A stretch of 13,331 nucleotides of DNA from Gammaproteobacteria bacterium (GCA_026713405.1 JAPOON010000864.1:1-13331), one strand, 5' to 3'. Positions 1-7,505 are shown, counted from the stretch's first letter. Made by a program: numbers and translations. The notes: a model not told the origin generated them from the sequence alone.

Positions 1-625
1 CCGGTTGCCGTTGCCGGGCGGGGAGGGCAAGGCCCTGCGCCTGGCCCAGCCCGGCAACCCGGACATTCCCATCTATTTCGCGACCCTGGCTCCGAAAGCG
101 CTCGAATACACGGGCGAGGCGGGCGATGGGTGGCTCGGCACCTCGTTCACGCCGGAAGACGCGGAATCCGCGCACCTCGGCTTCATCAGGCGCGGTGCGG
201 AGGCGGCCGGCCGGTCGCTGGCCGACATCGACATTCAGGCCGGTGGCGCGGTGGCCTTCGGCGACGACATCGAAGCGCTCGCCGCACCGCTGAAACCCGG
301 AATGGCATTCACGCTCGGCGCCATGGGTTCGCCGAAGACCAATTTCTACAACGAAGCGTACCGGCGCGGCGGTTGGGAAGACACGGCGCGCGAGGTGCAG
401 CAGTTGTGGGTGAGCGGCCGGCGCGAGGAAGCGGCCGCCAGGGTCCCCACGGAGATGGTGAGGCGCAACAACCTGCTCGGCGACGAGAGCATGGTGCGGG
501 AGCGGGTAGAGGCCTTTCGGGCTGCCGGTGTCACCACGTTGAGGGTGCATCCGGTGGGCAAGGATCTGGCCAGCCGCCTGGAGACCCTTGGCCGTGTGAT
601 GGACATGGTCCGGGGACGATCATGA
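1..625 (+). CDS. LLM-class flavin-dependent oxidoreductase, C-terminal part (5' end outside window)
   Basis: The reading frame is open from base 2 and ends at TGA 623-625, so the first visible TTG/ATG codons are internal and the gene starts before the window. The roughly 207 visible residues match the C-terminal part of the luciferase-like monooxygenase superfamily (FMN- or F420-dependent TIM-barrel enzymes). Seen features are the strand 'IPIYFATLAPKALEYTGEAG' with 'GDGWLGTSFTPED' after it, and the family-type ending 'GVTTLRVHPVGKDL' before 'RLETLGRVMDMV'. These enzymes oxidise or monooxygenate small organic substrates in the cytoplasm. The stop overlaps the next gene's ATG by 4 bp (ATGA), so the two are almost certainly translated together. 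The last 66 bases have a diverged second copy at 2081-2146. FMN versus F420 use cannot be decided because the cofactor-binding N-terminal half is missing. Confidence 0.82.
   Translation, partial: RLPLPGGEGKALRLAQPGNPDIPIYFATLAPKALEYTGEAGDGWLGTSFTPEDAESAHLGFIRRGAEAAGRSLADIDIQAGGAVAFGDDIEALAAPLKPGMAFTLGAMGSPKTNFYNEAYRRGGWEDTAREVQQLWVSGRREEAAARVPTEMVRRNNLLGDESMVRERVEAFRAAGVTTLRVHPVGKDLASRLETLGRVMDMVRGRS
551..616 (+). repeat. Copy 1 of a 66-bp direct repeat (3' end of the flavin oxidoreductase gene)
   Basis: Bases 551-616 align without gaps to 2081-2146 with 58 of 66 positions identical by hand count. The offset is 1530 bases, a multiple of three. Copy 1 lies in the intact oxidoreductase gene and ends in CGGGGA, which lies 5 bases before the ATG of the SDR and probably serves as its ribosome binding site. 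Confidence 0.85.
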
Positions 626-1377
626 ACGAATTGCAGGGCAAGGCGGCCCTGGTCACCGGAGCGGGGCAGGGCGTGGGCCAGGGGATTGCATTTGCGCTCG
701 GGCGGGCTGGTGTTCGCGTCGCCCTGGCGGGGCGCACGCTTGCCAAGCTTGAGCAGAGCGCCCGCGAGATTGAAGCACGGGGCGGCGAGGCGGTTGCGGT
801 GCGCTGCGACGTCAAGAACAGCACCGACCTGGCTCATGCGGTCGATGCCTGCGTGGAAGCGTTCGGCGGGCTCAACATTCTGGTCAACAATGCTCAGGAA
901 GTGCCCCTGGGCACGTTGCATCAGTTGACTGATCAAGCCTTCGGCGCCGGTTTCGAATCCGGGCCCCTGGCTGTGCTGCGGCTGATGAAACTCGCTTATC
1001 CGCATCTCAAGGGAGATGGCTGCATCGTCAACCTGGCCAGCACCGCGGCCAAGCGCTGGGACATGTCGGGATACGGCGCCTACGCGGCGGTGAAGGAGGC
1101 TATCCGCTCACTGACCCGCGCCGCTGCCTGTGAATGGGGTGCGGACGGCATTCGAGCGAACGTCATTCTTCCTCACGCCAAGTCGCCGGGATTGCTCTGG
1201 TGGATGGAGAACAACCCGGACGAGGCGGAAGCCTTCCAGCGCTCGATCCCGCAGCGGCGGGTCGGTGAGTGTGAAGAAGACATCGGGCGCTTCGTGGTGC
1301 AACTGTGCAGCGCGGGCTCCCGCTACGTGACGGGCCAGAGCATCGCGCTTGACGGCGGGCAGGCGTTTCTCGGGTAG
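622..1377 (+). CDS. Short-chain dehydrogenase/reductase (SDR family oxidoreductase)
   Basis: A 251-residue protein, the usual size for a classical SDR. It has the Rossmann dinucleotide motif TGAGQGVG (residues 12-19), the acidic turn C-D-V (D63), and NNAQ (89-92), a variant of NNAG. The catalytic Ser is S140 in 'NLAST' and the active-site pair is Y154-AAV-K158. The end 'TGQSIALDGGQAFLG' is typical. Arg38 after the second beta strand (AGRT) hints at NADP(H), which is inference. It should catalyse NAD(P)-dependent oxidation of an alcohol or reduction of a ketone. The ATG at 622 was chosen because it overlaps the upstream stop (ATGA), has CGGGGA 5 bases before it, and begins right at the conserved N-terminus; the frame is open upstream but lacks homology there. 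The gene probably works in one pathway with the upstream flavin oxidoreductase. The substrate is unknown. Confidence 0.93.
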   Translation: MNELQGKAALVTGAGQGVGQGIAFALGRAGVRVALAGRTLAKLEQSAREIEARGGEAVAVRCDVKNSTDLAHAVDACVEAFGGLNILVNNAQEVPLGTLHQLTDQAFGAGFESGPLAVLRLMKLAYPHLKGDGCIVNLASTAAKRWDMSGYGAYAAVKEAIRSLTRAAACEWGADGIRANVILPHAKSPGLLWWMENNPDEAEAFQRSIPQRRVGECEEDIGRFVVQLCSAGSRYVTGQSIALDGGQAFLG

Positions 1378-1382
1378 GAGCC

Positions 1383-1895
1383 TCAACTCTCCACCAGGGA
1401 GCGCGCGGCAACCTGCACTTGCAGGGTGCCGGGTTCGTAACTGCAGTTGAGCGCCGTGCGGTACTCGGTGCGCGAGCGGCTGATCTTCCACTGTCCACGG
1501 ATCTTGCGGTACTCGTCGTGGTACAGGGCGCTGAGCAGCGTCAGCGTGTGGTCCTGGGTGTTGATGTTCCGGTAGTTCAACGCCCAGGTACCCCGGGCTT
1601 CGGTTTCTGACAGCAGCTCGATCTCCGGGTTGCTGCAGTGGTGCATGTCGAGAACGTGATCGTGACAGCCGCGGGGCACGAAAACGTCATCGACGAATTC
1701 GTCACGGTTCCGGCAGTGGCCGAAGTAGGACATGTCGATGATGACCTCTCCTTCGGCAAAACAGTCACGCACCGCTTCCGGGTCCTGGCGGTCGCAGGCG
1801 TTGAGGTATTGCGCCTTGAGTTGTTTGATCGCTTCGATGTCCTGCAAGCGTTGAAAGCTGGTTTCCAACGCAGTCAGACGCTCTTCGTGTGTCAT
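1383..1895 (-). CDS. SnoaL-like / NTF2-superfamily protein
   Basis: A 170-residue protein with the cone-shaped alpha+beta-barrel signature of the SnoaL_4/NTF2-like superfamily. It has an N-terminal helix ('DIEAIKQLKAQYLNACDR'), then 'DPEAVRDCFAEGEVIIDMS', a His-rich stretch ('LDMHHCSNPEIEL') and the closing strands 'ALYHDEYRKIRGQWKISRSR'. Relatives act as small isomerases, hydratases, dehydratases or ring-hydroxylating dioxygenase small subunits, often beside SDRs in steroid, terpenoid or aromatic catabolism; the fold alone does not fix the reaction. A coiled-coil-like leader 'LTALETSFQRLQDIEAIKQL' precedes the fold, as is common in this subgroup. The ATG at 1895 has no clear Shine-Dalgarno sequence. 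The gene converges on the SDR with only 5 bp between stop codons, leaving no room for a separate terminator. Confidence 0.82.
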   Translation of the reverse strand: MTHEERLTALETSFQRLQDIEAIKQLKAQYLNACDRQDPEAVRDCFAEGEVIIDMSYFGHCRNRDEFVDDVFVPRGCHDHVLDMHHCSNPEIELLSETEARGTWALNYRNINTQDHTLTLLSALYHDEYRKIRGQWKISRSRTEYRTALNCSYEPGTLQVQVAARSLVES

Positions 1896-2044
1896 GGCAA
1901 TAGCCGCAGTGTGAGTTGGGGAACGGTATCAAGCATACACCGCCACCGCATGATCCCCGGCGCCGCAGGAAGCCGCGTTCGATGGCCTGATCATCCCCCC
2001 ATTGACAGGCTGACGAAGTGGGCACCGCCTGACCCGGGTGGTTG

Positions 2045-2149
2045 AGCAGGCCCACCACGTCGCTCAAGCGTGTACGGGAAGGGGTGGGCGAGGATCTGGC
2101 CGACCGCCTGGAGACCCCGGGCCGTGTGATGGACATGGTTCGGGGATAG
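2045..2149 (+). pseudogene. Remnant of a second oxidoreductase gene 3' end (copy 2 of the direct repeat)
   Basis: The 264-bp gap 1896-2159 holds no intact gene. Its right half encodes, in one frame ending at TAG 2147-2149, a tail reading 'GVGEDLADRLETPGRVMDMV', against 'PVGKDLASRLETLGRVMDMV' in the intact gene ending at 625. Similarity is clear over 2081-2146 and fades upstream, where 'TTSLKRVREGVG' only loosely matches 'VTTLRVHPVG'. No body of an oxidoreductase gene precedes it. This is best read as the leftover 3' end of a duplicated or deleted paralogue that once sat before the LuxR gene. The left half (1896-2044) shows nothing recognisable beyond a lone TTGACA at 2002-2007 without a matching -10 box. 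Confidence 0.7.
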
Positions 2150-2159
2150 AATTACCGGG

Positions 2160-3272
2160 ATGGTCAATTTCACCGCCAATGAACTGAACGGCGTCACGCG
2201 CATCGGCAGCCTTGCGCGGGAGTGCGTGAGCGAGGACAGCTTTGGCGAAATCGTCACAGCCGAGTTGTTGACGCTGCTGAACTCCGTGTCGGGCGTCTTC
2301 ATCGAGTTCGAGGCTGAAGACAGTGGCATCGGGCTATCGTCGGGGCGCTCCTACATTGCCGACCCCGGGCACATGCGCTCGTACATCGATTACTACCAGT
2401 ACCTGGATCCGGTGCTTCGGGATTATCGGAACAACTTCAGCGATCCCTTCGCGATTTCCACCACCGACCGGGTCGTCGAGAGCGAACGGTCCTACGTCAG
2501 CACGGAGTTCTATCGGGACTTCATTGCCAAAACGGGAATCCACCAGGCAATGATCTTCGGCCTTTCCTCCCAGTCGACGCCGTTCGGGCTGATCGGTCTG
2601 CACAGATTGAGATCCCAGGATCCATACAGCGACAAGGATCTCGCCATGGTGCGCCTCGTCATTCCTTACCTGGGAATGGCGCTTCGGTTCCGCCAGAGGG
2701 AACGGGCGAGTGCCAGGGAAGCCGAGGTATTGAAGCGGTTGCTCGAGGCTTCGCAGATTTCCGGATACCTGGTGCTCGATGAGTCCTTCACTTTGCAGAG
2801 TTTCGCCGGTGACGCCTCAGCGCTCCTGCGCGCGCACAATCTCAGTACTCTCGACGAACTCGGCGGAGTCGATGTATTCCGTCTTCTTCGTAGCGAACTT
2901 GCCCGGAAACTGGTTGAGTTGAAACGCGGGAACGCCAACTCGGGGCCGTGCAGGTCCATCCGCAACGTGGATCTCCCTTCGAAGAAACTCTGGCACGTCG
3001 ACACAATCCGGCATGACGACGGTTCGCGGCAGTTTCTGTGCGTGGCCCTCTCGCCTTCCCACGCCGGGCTCTCCGCGGTTCGATTACGAAATTTCAACCT
3101 CACTCCCCGGCAGGTGGACGTGGCCAAACTGGTTGCCCTGGGCATGACCAACCAGGCGATTGCCGGCGCCATCGGCATCAGCGCGAAGACCGTCGAAAAC
3201 TACCTGTCGGTCATCTACAGCAAGACGGGAGCCGTGAACAAGGCTTCTCTGGTCGCGCTGCTGGTCGACTAG
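2160..3272 (+). CDS. LuxR-family transcriptional regulator with GAF-like sensor region
   Basis: A 370-residue protein. Residues about 313-370 form a LuxR-type helix-turn-helix: 'NLTPRQVDVAKLVALGMTN' opens it, 'QAIAGAIGISAKTVENYLS' holds the recognition helix, and 'IYSKTGAVNKASLVALL' closes it. The first ~190 residues look like a GAF/autoinducer-binding-like sensor ('PFGLIGLHRLRSQDPYSDKD' resembles a late GAF segment). A middle section (about 195-300) may be a degenerate PAS-like fold. There is no response-regulator receiver domain, so activation is probably by a bound small molecule. It lies next to a catabolic and TonB-uptake block and is its likely regulator by position. The ATG at 2160 has only a weak ribosome site; CGGGGA of the repeat remnant lies 13 bases upstream, further than ideal. 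The ligand and targets are unknown. Confidence 0.87.
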   Translation: MVNFTANELNGVTRIGSLARECVSEDSFGEIVTAELLTLLNSVSGVFIEFEAEDSGIGLSSGRSYIADPGHMRSYIDYYQYLDPVLRDYRNNFSDPFAISTTDRVVESERSYVSTEFYRDFIAKTGIHQAMIFGLSSQSTPFGLIGLHRLRSQDPYSDKDLAMVRLVIPYLGMALRFRQRERASAREAEVLKRLLEASQISGYLVLDESFTLQSFAGDASALLRAHNLSTLDELGGVDVFRLLRSELARKLVELKRGNANSGPCRSIRNVDLPSKKLWHVDTIRHDDGSRQFLCVALSPSHAGLSAVRLRNFNLTPRQVDVAKLVALGMTNQAIAGAIGISAKTVENYLSVIYSKTGAVNKASLVALLVD

Positions 3273-3310
3273 CCGCATCGATTCAAGTCGACAACCAACT
3301 TTGGTCAGCG

Positions 3311-3341
3311 CTGAGTCCCGGCCGAGCGAGGCGGGCCTCAG
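3311..3341. terminator. Possible bidirectional hairpin between convergent genes
   Basis: CTGAGTCCC (3311-3319) and GGGCCTCAG (3333-3341) can form a 9-bp stem with one mismatch and a 13-nt loop. It sits between the convergent LuxR gene and the hydrolase gene and overlaps the hydrolase stop codon. No T-tract follows on either side, so it is not a classical intrinsic terminator. Confidence 0.25.
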
Positions 3342-4225
3342 TCCGCGGATTGCCAAAGCGATTGCCCGGCCGCGGTGGAAATGCCGCGGACGAACTCGGT
3401 CACGCACTGGTTGAACTCGTCGGGGAACTCCCAGAACATCATGTGCGCGCCGAGTGCCCGCATATTCGAGTTCGGCATGTTCCTGGTCAGCCAATCGGCG
3501 GCGGGGGTCTCCGCTTTCTCGCTGACGACGTGCAGTATGGGAACCTGCCGGTCGGCTTCACTGGCGACTTCCGTGTAGTCGCAGAGATTGCCGTCCGCGA
3601 GCAGCAGGGCAGCCGTTGTCGCCGGGGTATTCATGGACTCCGAGGCGATGAAGTCCACGAAGTCGGCGCCGGCCGGGGCGGTCAGGTAGTCGTTGCCGGC
3701 GTAACGGCGGATGAATGCGGACTGATCGGGTGACGTGACGCTGGCCTGTATCCGCCGCACCTGCTCGAGCGGCCCGATGCCCCATTCGTCCTGGCGCGTT
3801 CGCACCGGCTTCGGGCACACATCGACACTGACCAGTCCCCGCACCCGACGGGTGCCGTATTGCTCGAGATAGGAATACGCGGTGATCCCCCCCATCGACC
3901 AGCCGATCAGAATGCACTCCTCGATGGCCAGCGCGTCCAGGAGTTCGGCGAGGTCGCGGCCGTGCTGGTAGTAGTTGTTGTCGGTCGCCGTTGCCGTGGA
4001 ACGACCGTGGCTGCGGGGGTCGAAGGCGATGACCCGATATTCGCGGGACAGGGCGTGCAGGTTCTTCGAAAACATCCTGCCGGTCATGGTCCAGCCCGGT
4101 ATGAAAACGATGGGCAGACCGCGGCCTGCCTCGTGGAAGCTGACGGTCAGGTCATCGTACAGCCTGACCTCGCGTGGGGGCTCGGCGTTGCCGGAATGGT
4201 GCGGGTTTCCCCCGTTTTCGTCCAT
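3338..4225 (-). CDS. Alpha/beta-fold hydrolase
   Basis: A 295-residue single-domain alpha/beta hydrolase. Seen are the oxyanion-loop strand 'LPIVFIPGWTMTGRMF' (37-52), 'RVIAFDPRSHGRS' (64-76), the nucleophile elbow G-W-S110-M-G-G (108-113), and the C-terminal catalytic His in 'LGAHMMFWEFPDEFN' (H261). The acid residue is not certain from sequence; candidates lie in 'LVSVDVC' or 'HVVSEKAE'. Relatives include esterases, C-C bond (meta-cleavage) hydrolases, lactonases and cofactor-free haloperoxidase-like enzymes; motif content does not choose between them. No signal peptide is visible, so it should act in the cytoplasm. It lies 82 bp downstream of the TonB receptor gene on the same strand, which suggests co-transcription and a role in processing the imported compound. 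The ATG at 4225 is the only start giving the full N-terminus; no strong ribosome site was seen. Confidence 0.88.
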   Translation of the reverse strand: MDENGGNPHHSGNAEPPREVRLYDDLTVSFHEAGRGLPIVFIPGWTMTGRMFSKNLHALSREYRVIAFDPRSHGRSTATATDNNYYQHGRDLAELLDALAIEECILIGWSMGGITAYSYLEQYGTRRVRGLVSVDVCPKPVRTRQDEWGIGPLEQVRRIQASVTSPDQSAFIRRYAGNDYLTAPAGADFVDFIASESMNTPATTAALLLADGNLCDYTEVASEADRQVPILHVVSEKAETPAADWLTRNMPNSNMRALGAHMMFWEFPDEFNQCVTEFVRGISTAAGQSLWQSAD

Positions 4226-4307
4226 CGTCTACCGTCGAATCGGCCTGCGGCTGCCTCTGGGCTAACCGGCAATCGTTCGTGTTTCGAGGCGTACCGGCGG
4301 GCGGGGC

Positions 4308-6572
4308 CTAGAAACTGAATCCTATCCTGCCGCCCCAGGTGCGCGGCGCCGCGTAGGTCCGCTCGCATTGCCGCACCGGGCCGCCGACCTGGCGGAAATC
4401 GAAGCATTCCTGATAGGTGGCGACGTCTTCGTTTTCCAGGTTCCGTGCGAACAACTCGACGTGCCACGCCGCGTCGGCGGAGGTATAGAGCAGACTGAGG
4501 TTTGTCCTGGTAAAGGAGCCCTGGCGTTCGAAGGGCCGGTCGAGTATGCCCAGCGACACATCGGACTCGTAGTGGAACTGGATGCGGGGCTCTACGGAAC
4601 CGCCGAACGGCGCGGACCAGACCATGGGGATGAACGACAGGGTCGCCGTGAAGTCGGGCGCGCGCGTCAACCGGTTGCCGGATGCGTCCATCGACTGGAG
4701 ACCGACGATGAGCGCGTCGTCGACGCCGGTGAAGGTGTCGAACTCCGTGTCCAGGTAGCCGGCGGACAGGGTCAGGCGTCCGGACTCGCCGATCAGCGCA
4801 TCGAATTCGGCTTCGAGGCCCCACACCTTGGCGGACGTGGCGTTGATCGTCTGGTTGGTGATGGTTCCGGAGGCGTCGGTAAAGGTCTGGGCCTGCTGCA
4901 GGTCGTCGTAGTCGTAGTAGAACGCCGCCACGTTCAGCCGGCCCCGGTTCCCGAACAGGTCCGCCTTCCAGCCCGCTTCGAACGCGCTGACCGTTTCCGG
5001 CTCGAAGGTCACAAGGGAATCGGCGCCGGGGAAGGCCTGGCTGCCGCGATTGAACCCTCCCGCCTTGAATCCCGTACTGACGCTGACATACAGCAGGTTG
5101 TCGTCGTCCGGCCTGAAATTGATGCCCACCTTCCAGGTTGTCTCGTCAAACGAGGGGTTCGAGATCTGGGGAGCGAGGAAAAAGGTAGGTCCGGTTGCGA
5201 AACCCACGGTCTGAAAGCTGCCGACGGCCGCATCGGCAGTCTTGCCGACATCGTCAAGGGTGCCACCCTTGTCCTTTTCGCTGTCGGTGTAGCGAAGGCC
5301 GGCGACGAGCTGAACCCGATCGTTGAGATCGTAGATGGTGTGCAGGAATCCGGCGATGCTCTTGTTGGTGAGGCCCTGATCGACGAACCTCACGCGGAAG
5401 GGCAGGCCCGCGCCGAACGGGAAAAACTGGCCGGTGGTCAGACCGACGAGAAAGTCTCCGTCGATTTCCTCGCGCAGGTAATAGCCGCCCACGATGGTTT
5501 GCAGCGGCCCGTCGCCGGCCGTTGACAGACGGATTTCGTGGGTCCAGGTTTCGGAGTCGGTCTGTTCCTGCACGAATGAATGGATCTCGGCCAATGCCGT
5601 GAAGTCGGCGTCAGCGAGAAAGTCGCGTTCATGGTCACGGTAGGCACCGAGATAGGTCAGCTCGACGGCCCCGAGACCCTGATTCAGCTCAAGGCGAAGG
5701 TTGACATCGGCGTTGTCACGATAGCCCTCGGTGTCGATCGGATTGACGTCCGCCGGATCGCGGCTTGCCAGCCCGCTCGCATCGCCCGGGAACGAATGGA
5801 ACGAGGCAACGCCGCCCACTCCCTTGCGTTGATAGTACTCCGCGGTGAACAGGGCAGAAGTCTCCTCGGAGGGTTCGAAGAGAACGTGGCCCCGCAATCC
5901 CAGTTCATCGGCATCGTCACCGTCTTTCGCCGGGGCATTTTCGCGGTAACCATCCCGGTTGTTGGCGATGAACGCGAGCCGTGCCGCCAGTTGATCGGAC
6001 ACGGGAATGTTCAATGCGCCCTTGCCCTGGAAGAGCCCGTAGTTTCCGCCGGTCAGTTCGAGGGATCCCCCGAAGCCCTGGAGGCTCGGCTTTTTCGTGA
6101 TGACGTTGATTACGCCCGCCGTGCTGTTCTGGCCGTACAGGGTGCCCTGGGGCCCCCTCAGAACCTCGATGCGTTCCACGTCGAAAAAATAGGCGTTGGC
6201 GCCGGACAGTCGAGTGACATAGCTGCCGTCGACGTGAAACGCCGTGGTGGGATCGGCGCCGTTGCGCACGTCGGTGCCCGAGACGCCGCGAATCGTGATC
6301 TGCATGCCGTCGCGATTGGTCTCTTCTCCGACATGGATGTTGGGCACCAGGACACCGAGCACTTCCGGGTCGACGCCGCCGGCACGGTCGATCTCATCTC
6401 CGGTTACGGCGGTGATTGCAATGGGCTCGTCCTGCAGCGTGCTGGGTTGTTTCTGTGCCGTGACGATGACCTCCTCCAGCGTCTGCTGGGCGGAGGCGGG
6501 CCCGGCGGCCACACAGGCCGCGGCCATGCAGATTCCCGCCGGCAATCTCCAATCGAATGCGAATCTGACCAT
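4308..6572 (-). CDS. TonB-dependent outer-membrane receptor
   Basis: A 754-residue protein with a Sec signal peptide (residues 1-28, cleavage expected after 'GPASA'). A TonB-box-like 'EEVIVTA' (33-39) follows. The plug domain has 'MQITIRGVSGTDVRNG' (90-105) and 'RIEVLRGPQGTLYG' (134-147), then 'NSTAGVINVITKKPS'. Repeated beta-barrel strands follow, and the chain ends in Phe (RIGFSF), as outer-membrane barrels do. It should move a substrate across the outer membrane using TonB-ExbBD energy. The length and plug fit the large family of catabolic receptors in proteobacteria; the substrate is unknown. The frame is open further upstream to 6716, but the ATG at 6572 is preferred because AGGAGG sits 6 bases before it and the signal peptide starts there. 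The alpha/beta hydrolase follows on the same strand, so a two-gene operon is likely. Confidence 0.94.
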   Translation of the reverse strand: MVRFAFDWRLPAGICMAAACVAAGPASAQQTLEEVIVTAQKQPSTLQDEPIAITAVTGDEIDRAGGVDPEVLGVLVPNIHVGEETNRDGMQITIRGVSGTDVRNGADPTTAFHVDGSYVTRLSGANAYFFDVERIEVLRGPQGTLYGQNSTAGVINVITKKPSLQGFGGSLELTGGNYGLFQGKGALNIPVSDQLAARLAFIANNRDGYRENAPAKDGDDADELGLRGHVLFEPSEETSALFTAEYYQRKGVGGVASFHSFPGDASGLASRDPADVNPIDTEGYRDNADVNLRLELNQGLGAVELTYLGAYRDHERDFLADADFTALAEIHSFVQEQTDSETWTHEIRLSTAGDGPLQTIVGGYYLREEIDGDFLVGLTTGQFFPFGAGLPFRVRFVDQGLTNKSIAGFLHTIYDLNDRVQLVAGLRYTDSEKDKGGTLDDVGKTADAAVGSFQTVGFATGPTFFLAPQISNPSFDETTWKVGINFRPDDDNLLYVSVSTGFKAGGFNRGSQAFPGADSLVTFEPETVSAFEAGWKADLFGNRGRLNVAAFYYDYDDLQQAQTFTDASGTITNQTINATSAKVWGLEAEFDALIGESGRLTLSAGYLDTEFDTFTGVDDALIVGLQSMDASGNRLTRAPDFTATLSFIPMVWSAPFGGSVEPRIQFHYESDVSLGILDRPFERQGSFTRTNLSLLYTSADAAWHVELFARNLENEDVATYQECFDFRQVGGPVRQCERTYAAPRTWGGRIGFSF

Positions 6573-6578
6573 GTTGCC

Positions 6579-6584
6579 CCTCCT
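6579..6584 (-). promoter_or_regulatory. Strong Shine-Dalgarno site of the TonB receptor gene
   Basis: On the minus strand AGGAGG is followed by 6 bases (GGCAAC) and then ATG at 6572. It decides the start, because an in-frame extension of 48 codons upstream lacks both a comparable site and a signal peptide at its beginning. Confidence 0.85.
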
Positions 6585-6609
6585 GCCAGCCGTTGCGACC
6601 CTTGGGGAA

Positions 6610-6615
6610 ATTCTA
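6610..6615 (-). promoter_or_regulatory. Possible -10 element of the TonB receptor gene
   Basis: The minus strand reads TAGAAT, one base off the TATAAT consensus, giving a 5' leader of about 38 bases. No convincing -35 box lies 16-18 bases upstream, so this is weak. The rest of 6616-6841 shows nothing further that I recognise. Confidence 0.22.
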
Positions 6616-6841
6616 GTCTCGGGAAAGATGGCGCCATAGAGGGATTTCCCCCTGTCGGCGACGACACGGCGCCGCCGCCACTCGCCTTCTTTGTTCCTGC
6701 CGGAGCATCGTTTCACGACTGCAGGATTACCGGTCGCCCTGAGCGGAAATCAACCACGGCCGGGTGATCGCGGATTGAAGACGCGGTGGTGGACGGTCGC
6801 ACGAGTTGGCGGCTTCGTCGTCGAGAGCCATCCCGACCAGT

Positions 6842-7198
6842 ATGCTTGGATGCAGACTTCATCTGCTCTTGGGTATTGCATTGCTCACACTGTACGGGAC
6901 GAAAAAGTCGCGGGCCTTTCGCTGCCTCTGGATGCTTGAAGGCCCCCATGACGCCGCCAATCGGACCGAAACAGGCATTGACGCGGCCGTTCTGGACACT
7001 TCGCTGGAGTTTCTGAGGCGCAGGCTTGCAATCCGAGCGTACATTCACGGCGAGGAATTCACGGTCACCGACCTCAATACAGCCGCTGTGTTGCTGCGCC
7101 CACGGTTTCGAACCGTGGCTTCTTCCGATGCCCGCATTCAGGATTGGTTCAATAGCTGCATCCGTCGTCCAGCGCTGCAGCGAGTCATGGCTGACTAA
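6842..7198 (+). pseudogene. Glutathione S-transferase gene with in-frame internal deletion
   Basis: One open frame joins two separated parts of a glutathione S-transferase. 'LLTLYGTKKSRAFRCLWMLE' (from base 6881) is the first strand, glutathione-site loop and first helix of the thioredoxin-like domain. After 'WMLE' the frame jumps to the late C-terminal helical domain: 'LDTSLEFLRRRLAIRAYIHG', then 'EEFTVTDLNTAAVL' and 'RIQDWFNSCIRRPALQRVM', ending at TAA. Normal members are about 200-220 residues, so roughly 100 or more residues are missing, including the rest of the glutathione site. In-frame starts are ATG 6842 or TTG 6881 (nearest the family start); neither has a good ribosome site. A non-functional remnant is most likely, although the frame has stayed open. 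Confidence 0.72.
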
Positions 7199-7363
7199 CC
7201 TTCCGCGTGCATAAGAAGAACAAACGCGCTTTTCGTCTAAATCGGCGAGTATCGCCAAGCTGAATCTGTTCGAGTTGAGTTGGGTTTGAGCCGTTCCGCG
7301 TGCGTGTGGGTGTGTTGTGCTGGGGCGGTGGGGACGAAACTGGAACCGATTTTGTAGTCGGCT

Positions 7364-7438
7364 GCGCAGCTTGCCGCCGCACTTGGGACAAGTCTCTATG
7401 TCAATGGAGGCCCGATAGACGACAGCATCTTCCTGCAA
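7364..7438 (-). mobile_element. Remnant of an IS91-type transposase C-terminus
   Basis: The minus strand encodes 'YRASIDIETCPKCGGKLR' (7417 down to 7364), preceded by 'LQEDAVV'. IS91-like transposases carry a C-terminal segment of the form 'R-v-f-x-I-D-I-E-x-C-P-x-C-G-G-x-l-R', followed by 'vIA-x-IEDP'. Here the match stops after 'KLR' and the expected continuation is missing. The next ~45 bases contain a Pro/Arg-rich stretch (FRPHRPSTT) that may be the decayed transposase tail (normally 'LPPARAPPQ'). The rest of 7199-7363 has nothing I recognise. The match is short, so this is a scar and not an active element. Confidence 0.5.
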
Positions 7439-7505
7439 CGGATGCTCGTCGACTACGCTCGGGTATATGAGCGAAGGCAGTGATGCCGCGTATGCCCCAT
7501 TTTGA

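Noticed and set aside
130..621. Upstream extension of the SDR frame
   Set aside because: The frame is open but overlaps the oxidoreductase gene, the translation is low-complexity Arg/Gly/His-rich, and the SDR fold begins right at the ATG at 622.
2002..2007. TTGACA as a promoter -35 box for the LuxR gene
   Set aside because: No -10-like sequence lies 16-18 bases downstream (CCGCCT there), so it is not supported.
6573..6716. 48-codon N-terminal extension of the TonB receptor
   Set aside because: The signal peptide and AGGAGG ribosome site place the start at 6572.
4368..6767. Two long plus-strand open frames (385 and 395 codons) opposite the TonB receptor
   Set aside because: They are shadows of the receptor gene with no domain signature or ribosome sites.
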